64,000 bases of DNA. Source: Meghimatium bilineatum. Taxonomy: Eukaryota > Mollusca > Gastropoda > Stylommatophora > Philomycidae. Under the pieces are notes generated by a model. The model did not search any database and was not told where the DNA came from. It saw only the letters and a program-made list of their open reading frames with translations. The DNA lies in the NCBI GenBank assembly GCA_034231615.1, contig CM067298.1, positions 57,006,883 to 57,070,882 on the forward strand, written 5' to 3'. Below are positions 1 through 11,762 of the stretch, piece by piece. The position numbers and the translations under genes are program-made. The stretch's first letter is position 1. The number at the start of each line of letters is the position of its first letter.

Positions 1-21
1 ATCTTGTACGTTGTAGCAACT

Positions 22-148
22 TAAACACCATGCAGAAGTAGAATGTGTCAGGGTCAATGGCGCAAATGTTAAACACACAACTGATTACGTTATCGGAACT
101 GCATCCTGATATGGCAAGAGTTCGACAATTAATGGAGAAGAAGAAAAT
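22..148 (+). mobile_element. Degenerate SINE-like repeat (V1/V2 type)
   Basis: It keeps the order of landmarks seen in better copies (for example 58,955-59,220): a GTAGAATGTGTCAGG block, a GGCGCAAAT block, GGAACTGCATCCTG, then an AGTTCGA segment followed by GAAGAAGAA. Divergence is high and the ends are unclear. A short reading frame crosses it, but it is explained by the repeat. Confidence 0.45.
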
Positions 149-317
149 GAAGACGTTGGCAGAAAAGACTTCGAGAATATTTGGGAAAGAAAGGAGTAAT
201 AAGAGAAGTGTAGTGTTCAATGTGGTAAGTTGTAGAAGAGTTTTGTAATTTCAATGTTTTTATTTTACATCGGCCTGAAGTGGAAGCAAATAATGGTACT
301 TGTCATTAGTTGAATAA

Positions 318-1367
318 TGACAGAGCAAGGCCTTTGACAGAGTCCAACATGAAAAAGTAATCAAATGTCTTCAAGAAATAGGCATAGATGGAAAAGACAT
401 TAGACTGATTAGAAATATATAATGGGAACAGATTGCATCAATAAGGTGTGAAAACAGCTACTCACCATACATATAAATAATAAGAGGGGTAAGACAAGGA
501 TGTATTCTATCACCCAGCCTATTTAATATCTACACAGAGACTATCTTTAAACATATAGAAGGAATGACAAGATCAATGGAAAGATAATAAACAACCTGAG
601 ATATGCAGATGACACTGTTCTTTTAAGAACGTGAGCATGAACTACAAAGACTAATAGATCAAGTCGATAACTCAATGTAAAGAATATGGACTGGATATAA
701 ACATCCAAAAAACAAATACCATGATATCAGCAACATCATTGAAGAACAGGAGGTAAACATAAACATACATGGAGAGAAACACAACAAGTAGAATACTATA
801 AATATCTTGGACACATAATCACAAATGACGGCAGATGTGAAACAGAAGTTAAAATGAGAATATGATTGGCTAAAAGTATCTTCAATGGCATGAGGAAAAT
901 ATTAACATCTAAACAAATTAGAAACAAGTTAAAAGTGAGAACTATAAAGTGTTACATCTATTCTATATTAATGTATGACTCAGAAACAATGACACTAAAC
1001 AAACATACGGCGAACTGATGCCTTCGAGATGTGGATATATAGAAGAATAGGAAGAACATCATGGAAAGAGAAGAAAACACACATAGAGATTCTAACAACG
1101 CTTAATATGAAGAAATAATTATTAAGAGAAATATAGATCAAACAAATAAAATATTTGACATATTAAAAGACATGACACCTTGTTGAAGACATTTGTTTGA
1201 TGGTAAAGTGAAAGAGAAGCGAGTAAGAGGTAGGCAGAGATACAAGTGGGACAGTAACATCACAAGATGGACAGGTTACAGTCTAACAGAGTGCGCCACC
1301 AAAACAACAGACAGGGGAGGTTGGACGTCTGTTGCAGCCAACCTTCGTTTTGGAGACTGCACTTGAT
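318..1367 (+). mobile_element. 5'-truncated, decayed LINE (reverse transcriptase to 3' end)
   Basis: Read across frameshifts, this encodes the C-terminal two thirds of a non-LTR retrotransposon polyprotein. Visible pieces are KAFDRVQHEKVIK at about 325-363, the GVRQGCILSPSLFNIYTE block at about 485-540, the catalytic YADD at 602-613, and a C-terminal KRVRGRQRYKWD...RWTGYSLTEC...ANLRFGDCT end followed by a stop at 1365-1367. Several stops and frameshifts show that it is dead. The upstream endonuclease and the start of the RT are missing, as expected for 5' truncation during target-primed insertion. The end runs directly into a GAT-rich array, which I read as the element's own 3' tail. I do not assign a clade. 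Confidence 0.85.
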
Positions 1368-1765
1368 GATGATGATGATGATGATGGATGATGATGATGA
1401 TGGATGATTAGGATGATGATAAAGAGAATGATTAGGAGGATGTTGAGGAGGATGATTAGGGGGATGATTAGGAGGATGATGAGGAGGATGATTAGGAGGA
1501 TGATGATGATGGATGATGAGGAGGATGATTAGGAGGATGATGATGATGAGGAGGATGATGATGATGGATGATTATGATGATGATGGATGATGAGGAGGAT
1601 GATGAGGAGGATGATTAGGAGGATGATGAGGATGATTAGGAGGATGATGAGGATGATTAGGAGGATGATGAGGAGGATGATTATGAGGAGGATGATGAGG
1701 AGGATGATTAGGAGGAGGAGGATTAGGAGGATTATGATGAGGAGGATGATGATGATGATGATAAG
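1365..1765 (+). repeat. GAT/GAGGAT-rich array (expanded LINE 3' tail)
   Basis: About 400 bp of GATGAT, GAGGAT and GATTAG variants in nested higher-order units, for example GGAGGATGATTAGGAGGAT. It begins at the stop codon of the LINE at 318-1367. The frames open on both strands (Met/Arg/Ile-rich on +, His/Pro-rich on -) are repeat artefacts. Confidence 0.95.
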
Positions 1766-2339
1766 ATAATGTCATTAGTTGAATGTGTTGTATGAAGCTA
1801 CTAAGGAGAGTCAGTCTACTGTATACTTTTAAACACAACATATATTGAATTTTGAAATTGCAATACATTTATTACATTGTTTTATTGTCTCAACTATTTT
1901 TTTTGCTATGATTATTTTATTGTCTACGTGTCGTCTTTCCATTTTCAGTGATCGCCATATTGCTACCTAAGCGATGTTTGTTTACTTCCGCACTTATTCG
2001 GAGGTTCCTTGTAATTATTACTGAGTTAATAAATTACAATATCTGAGTAATATAAATTACAGCTTGCTTTTCTGTTGAGTATAAATGAGAGCGCCAGAAA
2101 ACAATTAAATCAATCCTTGTCATCTTTTTTATCGTATCTTTCTTTCACTGTATTCATTTCTCATTGTGTTGCTTGTCTATTACCAGAATCTTTTTTTTCA
2201 CTGTATTCATTTCTCATTGTTTTGCTTGTCTATTGCCAGCATCTTTCAGGTCACACGGTATCGTCTTACCTTGTATTCCACTTTCTGTGTGTGCGAATAG
2301 ACGTTCATTCCATTTATTTATCAGTTAGCGTATACTTGT

Positions 2340-3740
2340 CAGGATAATTGTGATCATAGTGTTAATTCTTTGCAAGCGACGATGAGCATGGCATGAAAAA
2401 CAATAAATGTGATGAACAAGTAGGGAAAAAAACGTTTGTGATTGTCTAATTTGGTTTGTGAGCTTATAGATGCCAAATGAGTGCGATTGGTGCCAGCAAA
2501 GTTCTATTTCAGTGCATGCAAGAGTGCAGAGGATGTGGGGTATGGGAGTTTTCGGATTTGTCCTTCCGCTTCCGTCGCTTGTAAATTGCCCGCAGTGTTC
2601 TTTCTTTTTCAAATTTAGTGATGGCAACTGTGTTCTGGGTGTGCCAAGCTGAGTGATCAAGGGTGAAGTCTACCAGGAGCTAGGATCGATGCTGCTGTAC
2701 TTGATATAGTTTTTTAGGTGATCATTGAAGCGCTTCTTCTGCAGTCCGCTTGAACGTTTACTATCGCACAGCTCCCCATAGAATAATCTCTTTGGAAGGT
2801 GCTTGTCTGTCATACGGAAAATATGGCCAGTCAGTGGAGTTTGGACCTAGTCAGTAGGGCATGCATGCCTTTCATACGGGACTTTTCAAAGATGTCCGTG
2901 TCTTGTACTCGATCCTGCCAACGTACTCCCATGAGGTTTCTTAGACATCGAAGGTGGAAAGAGTTAAGCTGTCGATCGTGTCTCGCATAGACACTCCTGG
3001 ATGACGCATCATAAAGCAGTGTTGGTAGAACCACTGCACGGTAGACGTCCAACTTAGTTGTGAAACTGAGACAACGCCTGATCTAGATGTTGACACGAAG
3101 GCCCACAAAGAAGGCTCACGAAAGCTCCCGATCAATGCGCAGGGCAACATCCTCGTCAATTGTCGCAGTTTGCGATAGGGTGCTGCCGAGATATACAAAC
3201 GTATTGGCAGCATTGAGATTGTATCCCTTTACTGTGACTACAGGTTCTGTATAGAGGACAAATGGCGCTGGCTGATACATTACTAAAGTATTCGCGGTGC
3301 TGATGATGAGACCGAACGCGTCACAGATCAAAGAAAGGAGGTGCATGGAGTCATCCATGTCTTTCAGGCTGGTAGCATTTATTGTACAATCGTCGGCGAA
3401 CAATGTCCGTCTTAGTTTTGGTTTTGGCTTTCAATCTACTAAGATTGAATAGACCTCTATCAGCTCGATATTGAAAGCAAATGCCTGCACTGTTATTCCG
3501 AAAGGCATCATAAAACACGGCAGAGAACCCCATGCTAAAGAGCGTCGGAGCCAGGAAGCAACCCTGTTTGTCACCCTTAGTTACTGGAAACGGGTTTGAG
3601 ACTTCGTCACCTTGCACATAGGCTGTTATACCATCATGAAACTGGCGAACGGTGTTGGTGAATTTTTCGGGAAATCCAAATTTGGCCTTGATCTTCTATA
3701 GTCCTTCGCTATTTATAGTGTCAACAACTGTCAAACTTCC
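2340..3740 (-). mobile_element. Decayed LINE with C-terminal zinc-finger remnant (copy A)
   Basis: Minus-strand LINE remnant. Reading from about 3,740 downwards: a palm segment with PFPVTKGDKQGCFLAPTLFS near 3,545-3,600; FADDC, the metal-binding box, near 3,390-3,403; YLGSTLSQTATIDEDVALRI near 3,125-3,190; VYRAVVLPTLLYDAS near 2,995-3,046; and LRNLMGVRWQDRVQDTDIFE near 2,880-2,945. The last coding stretch, near 2,465-2,530, keeps a battered C...C...LAPIALI.HL...H pattern corresponding to the intact C2H2 finger of the copy at about 42.75 kb. At least three frame changes and several stops make it a pseudogene. The 5' half is absent. Confidence 0.88.
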
Positions 3741-6380
3741 CACCCATCCCACCCTAATTGTTGACATAATTTAGGGGCAGACCTATTTTCTAGATTGTCA
3801 TGATGTTTATGACAAAAATATTTATATAGAACCTTTTTTGTCCACGTAGTTTTCTTTTAAATTCGTTTATCTCAGAATCACTAGAACCATCCTTTATTGG
3901 TGATTTTTTGGGTGTTCTTTTTGTATATTATGAGAAGTCTTCTGTAACTCTTCTCTCATGATGCCCTTATCGATGATATTTCTGGTCCACATATAATAAT
4001 GAGAACTCTTCTGTAACATTGTGTTTCAAATGCTGCTATTGTATATTTCACTTTATTAGTGATTCTCCATTATTCACACTCATATATTGCAACTGGGAAT
4101 ATGTAGGCTCTACGGAAAGTTACTTCTGTTATTTTCTTGCAGTCCAGCCTTATGCTCTTCATTCATGGTTTTTTTTTTAATTCGTTCAGACAGGATTTTA
4201 CAAGAATTTGTAGTAACATCGATTCGTCTAATGTTTCCCCCTTTCTCTTCAAGAGTCTACAAATATTATCCTAATGTGCTCACTTAACAGTCCTGTGGCT
4301 AAATCTTTTGTAATCAACATTATGCACTAACTTTTAGAATCGCCAATTTATTCGATTTAATTTGCATAATAATATCGATACACGTTTTATGCTTCACTTT
4401 TTCCACCACAGCATATTTTAACTCTATTCATAAACTATCCTTCTGTCTGTATATATTATTTTCTATGAAGTGCTCGTATCTGCGTATATGACGTTCCTAT
4501 AATTGGAACATAGCAGAATGGAACAATGCAGAAATGAGGACATTATAATGTACGAGTATGACTCAATTACGTGCATGTAAATTCTCTATTGAATATCTAC
4601 TGCTTAAAGGGATGATTTCTTCCCAAAACAAAGATGACAGTTTGATTTTTATAAAGATGTAAGCGTGTCATCATCTATTTGTTTATGACTGTGTAACATT
4701 AACAATATATGCCAGACCTACTAGGAGACGCCAATTTCCACCTGAGCAGACTCCGTAATATGAGCAACATTCATTGGTGGAATTTGTTTTAAACTGTTAA
4801 ATAAGTAAGGTACTTATAAAATCAAAATCTGTAATTATGCTTGCAGTGCAGATGAAGAACTCAAGGCACAGACACGTTCGCCAGGTGATATGGTCCGCAT
4901 GAAAGATCTCGACTTGACAAAAAAAACGTTACATTGAGAATTCCATACTGACTTTAGCAAGGACTGGGGTCAGAAGAATTGTCTTAAAAATATAACTTAC
5001 TTGAACGTACCCTTAGAGATAAACTCACGTGAGAATCTCACAAAACGAGCACTATCGATTTTTAGGACTCGGGATTGGTATATCTGATACAGGGAACTTC
5101 CAACAAGTTACTGATTAAAAATAACGCGTTAGAAGAAAAGCAAGAGCTTCTCAATGAATCACATATTTCTAACACATGTTTATAGTGCTGACGAATATTG
5201 TAGATGGTCATATGAATTAAACACAAACTGACACACCATTTATCATCATCTCTGGCCCAGTTGAGTTCCAAGGACATTCGTCAAATACCCCAGTAGAGCA
5301 TCATCACTAACCTGGAAGCTGTCTCCGAATTCGTACCATTCACATCCTCATTGACAGTAGTCTGGTAATTTACTAAACATTACTAACTGCTTGTCCATCA
5401 TTGCTCTGGTGTTACAGGTCGACAAAGCTGCAGCAGACTACCACAGAGTTCCATTCAAGAATCTTATCGGCTGCACCATATCTGACATGCAGCTTCTTCA
5501 TTTCTTCAGGTTTTACTTTCAAACTATTTTGGTTTTGTTTGTAACTCATTTTGTTTATCCCCTGCTCTAGATTTGATGTATGATCGCGATTCCACGTGCA
5601 TGTAGTATGTTTCGTGTTTAGTTGTTGTAATCTGCGTTCAGTTGTACTACTGTTTTGTGGTCATAAGTAAATTGCGGGTACATATTATTAAAATGTCATA
5701 ATTGGCAGCACTATAAGTATAATTACTTTCGACTGAAATTAGGTGCGAATTTAGGTAGCGGATACAGGGGCAGCTGCATTGGCTGGGACACCAAAAACAA
5801 TACCTAAGACTCTCCACATTCGAAATGAATTTAGTTTTTGTACATGGGCCATATGCACCATTGCTTGATTTGTGCATCATAATGCCTGTGTCCAGCGTTG
5901 GAAGAAATCCTTAATTTTTTTTCGTAAAGTACCAGTGCTATAAGTATAGTTAAGTAATGTTTTCCCTTCTCCACACCACTGAAGCGTCTTAATGAATACT
6001 GTGTTAGACCGGTAGATATATAATCGTTAATGCTTACTATTTGAAGTAATTACAGTGTAATTCTTTTTTTTTAAGCAATAACAAACACGTTTTATTTCAT
6101 TGATAACAATTGCATGACTGATTCTGTTTCCGTTAGTATTTTAGTGTTGTCAACCTTCAACTTGCAACTGAAGTTTTGAAATAGCATGCATGTCTTCACT
6201 CCTCGAAATTTTAACAAATATTTCAATCAGTTTCAATAATATTTTTATTTTCATTGTTAGTTCTTCATAAAATGTATCAGCGCCTTCACGCTGCAAATAT
6301 TTTGTAAATAAAATCACCAAACATGTTGTTCAGTTTTGAAGAGTCGAACGTAGTTTTCTAACATAGCGAGTATATATTCA
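3741..6380. other. Unassigned AT-rich DNA
   Basis: No coding, RNA or repeat feature could be supported here. The short frames lack splice context and recognisable motifs. Old, diverged repeats could be present but cannot be called by eye. Confidence 0.5.
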
Positions 6381-6388
6381 CAGTTTCT

Positions 6389-6513
6389 TGATGAAAGTTT
6401 CTCAATGTGGGTGAAAACGACCCCTAGGCCCCGTGAGAAAAATTTAGTGGGGTGGGGGGTGGCAGGAGTGTTTGTAAGGTCACGGGGCAAAAGAGCCGTA
6501 AAGAACACTGAAA
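6389..6513. mobile_element. Possible degenerate hAT-type MITE
   Basis: The left end reads GTTTCTCAATGTGGG and the right end AAGAACACTG, whose reverse complement starts CAGTGTTCTT. Both resemble the CAGTGTTTCTCAA termini of hAT elements. The inside is short and G/C-biased around 6,420-6,475. The termini match imperfectly and no target duplication is clear. Confidence 0.35.
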
Positions 6514-6704
6514 TATAAAGTATCACACACACAAAAATACTTAAAGATTGTACTCAATTTTATGTACAATAAGGCAAGAGGTGAGTGAAATTATGTTGAT
6601 ATTTAATGAACCATCTGAAACCTGACCCAACTAGGAATATTGAAATCAGTGGCAAGCTTCTGTTAACAACGGTGCACTTTTAATAATAGGTATAACACCT
6701 TGCA

Positions 6705-6990
6705 CAGAATACATAGAAAGGCAGCGGATGGTTTGGTCACATTATGAGAATGCATCACGACAAGTTGCCCGTATAGACATATAACCAAATGAGATCAGGG
6801 TTGAAACCCAGAGGAAGACCAAGAAAAAGATGGATAGAAAACGTCAGAAACATCTTGAACAAACACCGTCATAGCACAACCAGACATCTGGCCTTGGAAC
6901 ACATGCTCGAACCCCAATCACCCCTACGCTTAACGGCAAGAGTGGATAACAAACCACCTGGGGAAAGACAATAGACAATAGACACTAGCA
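6705..6990 (+). mobile_element. LINE 3'-end fragment
   Basis: Translation gives WFGHIMRMHHDKLPV, then GRPRKRWIENVRNIL and LTARVDNKPPGERQ. This is the usual C-terminal end of RT-bearing LINEs (a GHIMRM box followed by a basic GRPRKRW box). A related fragment lies at 54,880-55,205. The 3' end, GACAATAGACAATAGAC, recurs at about 44,405. Confidence 0.7.
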
Positions 6991-7654
6991 TTTAATAATA
7001 GTAAAATGAAAAGAATCTAACATATTTCAAAAGCAGCCAAAGTTCTCTTACACGTACTATGAAACCTAGAATTTCACTTTGTAAACTCAATGTAGCGCCC
7101 AACAACAGAGAGAGTTCTAGATGTCAACGTATGTTTCTTACTATTTTTCTTTGGAAAATGTAATGTGAGTACTTCAGTTACTCTGGCGGGAACTTTTCAT
7201 TCTGTTTGTATCTATCCTCAATCATGACAGAAGAAACTCAGCAAAAAGAGTTTATCCACGTATTTTCCTCATTTAGAAAAATGTTTGCCATTGTACTTGA
7301 TGTGTGAAAAATGTGGGGTTTTTTTCAATGACGTTATCGAGATTGAGTGACCATTTTTACGAGTTAATAAGGCCCAAAAAAATCCATTAAAATCTCAAAA
7401 ATATTACTATGTTTTAAAAGTAACACCTTCCCCACCCCCAACAGTACCGAAAGTGGACAATGGACTCAAATAGTTTGGTAAACGCTGTTCTAGATGGATA
7501 ATTGTTCCACGGTCTTCCAGATTTATAAGGTCATATTGCGGCTTTGAAAATCCGAGTCGGTTATCAAAAATCGTTGTCAGCACATTCCATCCTTGAAAAC
7601 GCATTCACGAGCATAACTGTAATATATATAAGCTCCTTCTATAGGGAAGTCATA

Positions 7655-7894
7655 CGTACCAATCTCAGACTGCGTCTCTCATCTTTGTTTATCCGACTTT
7701 GTCAGTGATTTCCATTTACTGGCGATCCAAAGTAAACACAAAGCCACTAATAACCAGTTTCATCAGCCAAGATGAATGTCATTACAGGAAATCAGCAAGC
7801 AGGACTCTTCTAGAACGGGTTTCACATTTGCTGTACGGGATATTTTGACTATTTTTTGTAACAATCGAGTCTCTTTATGACGCTGTAACATGAA

Positions 7895-7898
<4 letters not shown>
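7655..7898. repeat. Unnamed interspersed repeat, copy 1
   Basis: It aligns by eye with 11,945-12,215. Shared landmarks are TACCAATCTC at the left end, ATCTTTGTTTATCCGACTTT, a CAAAGTA...CCACTAATAA block, a CATCAGCCAA block, CTGTACGGGA and GAGTCTCTTT/GACTCTTTCT at the right. There is no coding content, tRNA box or terminal repeat. Confidence 0.6.
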
Positions 7899-7900
<2 letters not shown>

Positions 7901-7935
<35 letters not shown>

Positions 7936-7940
7936 TTATA
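7901..7940. repeat. (TA)n microsatellite
   Basis: About 30 bp of uninterrupted TA beside copy 1 of the unnamed repeat. Confidence 0.9.
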
Positions 7941-7959
7941 TAAATCAAATAGATTCTAC

Positions 7960-8328
7960 ATAAACTGGGGGTTACAGTGATGAGGTTTCTGAGCTGGTAT
8001 GATGAAAATACGATGGACTGCTAAGAAAACTAATGCAGATGTTCTCATTGATGCTGGTGTAAAAAGATCAATCATATCAAACAATAGGTGCAGACAGTCA
8101 CGATTTCTAGGGCATGTTCTGAGAAGAACACAGCTTGGACAATTAATAACCACTGGAAATATAAATGGGAGAAGAGACAGGGAGCGACAAAGAGAGTTTG
8201 CTAGATTAACTAGTATTATGGCATAGTAGAAGTTCACCAACCGAGTTTATTGTTGATACAAGAGACAGAAAGTCGTGGAGAAGTATGAACGCCTAGGCCA
8301 TTCGACATGGCACTCGATTGATTGATTG

Positions 8329-8366
<38 letters not shown>

Positions 8367-8367
8367 A
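7960..8367 (+). mobile_element. LINE 3' end with (GATT)n tail
   Basis: It encodes KIRWTAKKTNADVLIDAGVK, then RQSRFLGHVLRRTQLGQLIT, NGRRDRERQRE, and the terminal TRDRKSW...RHGT segment just before the tail. The tail is about 12 GATT units at 8,319-8,367, one of them changed to TATT. A minus-strand relative with RQREKILDSL and RHDT is at 15,838-16,140. 5' truncated. Confidence 0.8.
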
Positions 8368-8484
8368 TAGCCGTGATTGTTCTCAGCCAGCTCGTGCTCA
8401 ATAGTGGAGCATAGAAAAGCGAAACTGTTACCTGTCAAGCATGTTGTAAGAGGCAGCTAAAGAGGTTTTGGAGTATAGTTGGCA

Positions 8485-8703
8485 TGTGCAACTTAAGTAA
8501 CCATTGTTTGTGAGCACAGACAACTTAAGTAACACATGTTCGTGAGAACAAGCAAATTAAATAACAAACGTTTTTGAGTACAGACAACTTAAGTAGCAAA
8601 TGTTTGTGAGCACAAATAATTTAAATAATAAATATTCGTGAGAACGTATGGACAACTTAAGTAACAAATGTTTGTGAGAACAAGCAACTTAAATAACAAA
8701 CGT
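8485..8703. repeat. 32-bp minisatellite, left part
   Basis: Units of about 32 bp with the core ACAACTTAAGTAACAAATGT followed by TTGTGAG. Alternate units differ (AACTTAAGTAGC versus AATTTAAATAAT), giving a higher-order pattern. The array breaks at about 8,703 and resumes at 10,620 with near-identical units. Confidence 0.85.
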
Positions 8704-8889
8704 TTGTTTGTTTGTTTGTTAAGTCGGGGTTTATGCCTCATATGGGTCGAGGCCCGCCTCTTTCAACCTAGGACTGGTGTCCATATCGGTTATATCGAGG
8801 CTGTTGGGGACCTGTGGTTTTTGTGGCTTGTCTGCCTGGTTGTTGCTAGGATGTGGCTCTGTTAGCCGGGTTCGCTGTTGGGCCTCCTA

Positions 8890-9180
8890 GCTGCAGTCCT
8901 TGTATGGACTATGTTGTGGCTCTGCCTGTCTCCGGTATTGATGAGACTATAAGGTGGTAGTCCTTAAAAGGACTTTGTGGTGGATTGGTTGGAGCTCTTT
9001 CTTCTATTTGGAGCTATTTGCTGTGTTGTTCCTTCGCTGTGTCGGTCTGAATTATAAGGTGGTAGTCCTTAAAAGGACTTTGTGTAGGATTGGTTGGAGC
9101 GCTTTCTTCTGCTTCTTTCCTGTGCTGTTAATTCGCTTAGTGGGTCTGGAACACATGTTGTCTGTAGTTGTCTATGCTGA
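8890..9180 (+). repeat. 106-bp tandem duplication
   Basis: AAGGTGGTAGTCCTTAAAAG occurs at about 8,950 and again at about 9,056, with similar following sequence (GGATTGGTTGGAGC, TTTCTTCT). Weaker relatives lie on both sides. It could be the repeated 5' region of a retroelement, but that is only a guess. Confidence 0.75.
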
Positions 9181-9589
9181 CAATGATTGTGCAGTATCGG
9201 CTGCTGATTGTACCTGTGGAGAAAGATTTTTTTTTTTTAAATATGAAATGAAGTTTATAAGGACTTTATTCTGTCTGGTCGGTGCTCTTCGTTGTGTTGT
9301 ATCAACTCTGTGTTGTTCCTGTCTGGGTTGGCTGTTGATTATATGCTATGTTGCTTGCCTGCTGATGTTACCTGTGGATTTTTTTTAAAATTTCTTTTTG
9401 TTGTTTTTTTTAAAAATAAATTCTCCCCCCCCCAAAGCATATATATTCATACTTATATAAGGTTTCGAATTGTCCTATAGTTCTATGCCTATATGCATAC
9501 CATATACATGTACACACCCAATTGGGTCTACATAATCATATATATGCACATACCTCCCATATACCTCACATATACAAATGTACATACAT

Positions 9590-9654
9590 AGTCTTACCCC
9601 TGTACACATATCCATACATACATACACCTATGTATGTATATATGTATACACATC

Positions 9655-9710
<56 letters not shown>

Positions 9711-9735
9711 TATAAACACACTCACGTATATATAT
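9590..9735. repeat. (TA)n/(CATA)n microsatellite
   Basis: CATATCCATACATACATACA grades into about 44 bp of pure TA and then TACACATATATATAAACAC. The Tyr/Ile/His-rich frames across it are artefacts. Confidence 0.9.
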
Positions 9736-10011
9736 CTAAGAACACATTATCGTACTTTTTCTCTTTTTAAAAAAAATTTTTACATTAAAATTACAAGACA
9801 AAATATATACATACAATGGTATTATCTACATCTCTATTCTTCATTCGATACATGTTGTGATTATACTAGTCTAGATATGACAATATATGGTATATGTTAC
9901 AATTCTTTAAAGTCTTCCTGTTACATAGATTACAAGCTTCTGTCACTTGTGTTTAAATTCCTATTATCCAGTCTTTCTCCTGCATTCTCTCCTTCTTACA
10001 TATCGTGCTCA

Positions 10012-10550
10012 CCCACACATTTACACAGCAGATAAGGAGGCTAAAATTGGTAGAACAAAAGGCAGAGAAATTAAAGTAGGACTAGAAAAAGGAGAAATTA
10101 AAAGTGAAATTAAGAAAATGATAAACAAGGAATGGATTGACGCATGGAACAACAGCAATAAAGGCAGACATGCACATAAGATGTTAAAAGAACCATCCAG
10201 ATCAAGCCAAATCACGGACAAAATGAAAATACCGTCGAATAAAAAACTGTGGCGACTAAGACTAGGATCACCACTATTTAAGATTAAAGAACCTATCTGT
10301 GGGGACTAAGACTCGGATTACAACTATTTAAGATTAAAGAAACTATCTGCGAAGATTGTGAAGAAGACAACACTATCGAGCACTACCTCCTGCACTGTGC
10401 CAAATTCCAAGATCACAGGAAAGACCTCAAAGATCACTTCCAGGACTTGAGGATAGAGTACAACTTACAAAATGTACTAGGACATAAAGTCTCCAAAGTA
10501 ATACAAATGTTGGTTAAGCAATTTATATGCAGAACCAACATCATAATATA
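10012..10550 (+). mobile_element. LINE C-terminus: RNase H tail and zinc knuckle (frameshifted)
   Basis: Translation gives YTADKEAKIG, which fits the end of a retrotransposon RNase H domain (N..ADKEAK), then KKMINKEWIDAWNNSNKGRH and KLWRLRLGSPLFKI. After a frame change comes a C-x2-C-x7-H-x4-C knuckle (ICEDCEEDNTIEHYLLHC) followed by FQDHRKDLKDHFQDL and a stop at about 10,548-10,550. This order is typical of RNase H-bearing LINEs. The frame break is caused by a 50-bp tandem duplication at 10,254-10,354: GACTAAGACT starts at 10,254 and again at 10,304, and 50 is not a multiple of three. Confidence 0.8.
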
Positions 10551-10619
10551 ACTCGAGACATGTATAACCCCGGGGGATATACATGGAGACTCTAGTTAGA
10601 ATGATTTTTAATGTTTTTT

Positions 10620-10748
10620 TAACATACGTTTTTGAGTACAGACAACTTAAGTAGCAAATGTTTGTGAGCACAAATAATTTAAATAATAAATATTCGTGAG
10701 TACGGGAAAATTAAATAATACAAGTTTGTGAGCGCAGAGAACTTAAAA
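10620..10748. repeat. 32-bp minisatellite, right part
   Basis: It continues the array of 8,485-8,703. The stretch from AACATACGTTTTTGAGTACA to about 10,700 matches 8,561-8,645 almost exactly, so the array was continuous before the insert arrived. Confidence 0.85.
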
Positions 10749-10749
10749 A

Positions 10750-11760
10750 TACCTTCCGCAGCCGTGTTCCGCAGGTCCCAGTAGTTTTAAATGTTTCTCC
10801 AGTGTAGTAACATCAGTGGTTCTTTTTTGTTTACGCGTCTTGTTATCTCTACAGTAAGTTCCCATTAACTAGAGTGCTTTCCATTTTTAACCTGTAATTA
10901 TTTTGTCAAAAATTATTTTCTGTTGAGTCATCAATACACCTGTGAATTAGCTATTTGATGAAATAACTTTAGAAATCACGTAATTTTGTTCTTAATAGTG
11001 TATGCTGTTTACGTGAAATTCTTGATTCCAAGACTTCTAATGTTTCCATACCAATAAAAAGTGCCAGTTTGTACTCTTATGTCGTGTGCGTGCTAAGCAC
11101 TGACGTTCATACTTTCGATATCTGATGCCAGACTCCGGTGCCATTACCGTGGAGTGGTGGAGGTTTTTTTGTTGAAGAGTATTGATGGGGACATTTGAGT
11201 TTGATCCATGGAGCAAAGACTTCCTAGACACTAGAGAAGGATTAGACTAAATATGACTACCCGGGTCCTTTAATGTTATAAGTTTGTCTTGAGTCTAACG
11301 AGCTCATATTGTGAAATGCGCCATGTTATTTAAACATCAATAGAGACGGTTCTTATGAACTCTTTTTGTGGAGAGTATTTGCCCTATCCACGAACATAAT
11401 GGGTTCTTTTCACGAAGCTAAGAGACTGCAATGGTCATCGCATAGCTAGATATTGTAAAAGAGGAAAGGAAACAACTTTTACCAAACTAAATACAATATT
11501 TAGATTTTACAATGTCATTTTACAACAGTGAAACACAAATTCAAGAAAATAAACCACGGCAGGAGAACACTGCGAAACGTAGCGTAGTCAATGACAGAGA
11601 TAAATGACGTGCAATTGCTGCTGTCTTAAGCCACTCACTGCTAAATAGATAAATACAAAGAACATGATACGACTTTAGAAAAAAAAAACGATTGTCATGA
11701 AGTGTTTCCAGGTTGTCCATCCCTTGAACCACATTTTCCCGCCGAATACGGATGTGTCTG
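10750..11760. other. Unassigned DNA
   Basis: Nothing supportable was seen in this kilobase: no long frame with splice context, no tandem repeat, and no recognised mobile-element end. Confidence 0.5.
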
Positions 11761-11762
11761 GC

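Larger units (their letters stand above)
8704..10619 (+). mobile_element. 1.9-kb composite insert ending in a LINE RNase H remnant
   Basis: This segment interrupts the 32-bp minisatellite. On the left it follows AACAAACGTTT and on the right it is followed by AACATACGTTT, an 11-bp near-repeat that could be a target-site duplication or simply array sequence. It contains a 106-bp tandem duplication, a long TA tract, and a LINE C-terminal remnant close to its right end. I cannot tell whether it is one element or several. Confidence 0.6.

Noticed and set aside
1572..1868. His/Pro-rich and Met/Arg-rich frames
   Set aside because: Both are translations of the GAT-type LINE tail array.
9522..10035. 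Tyr/Ile/His-rich frames
   Set aside because: They cross TA/CATA microsatellite sequence; only the tail after about 10,012 has LINE-like protein sequence.
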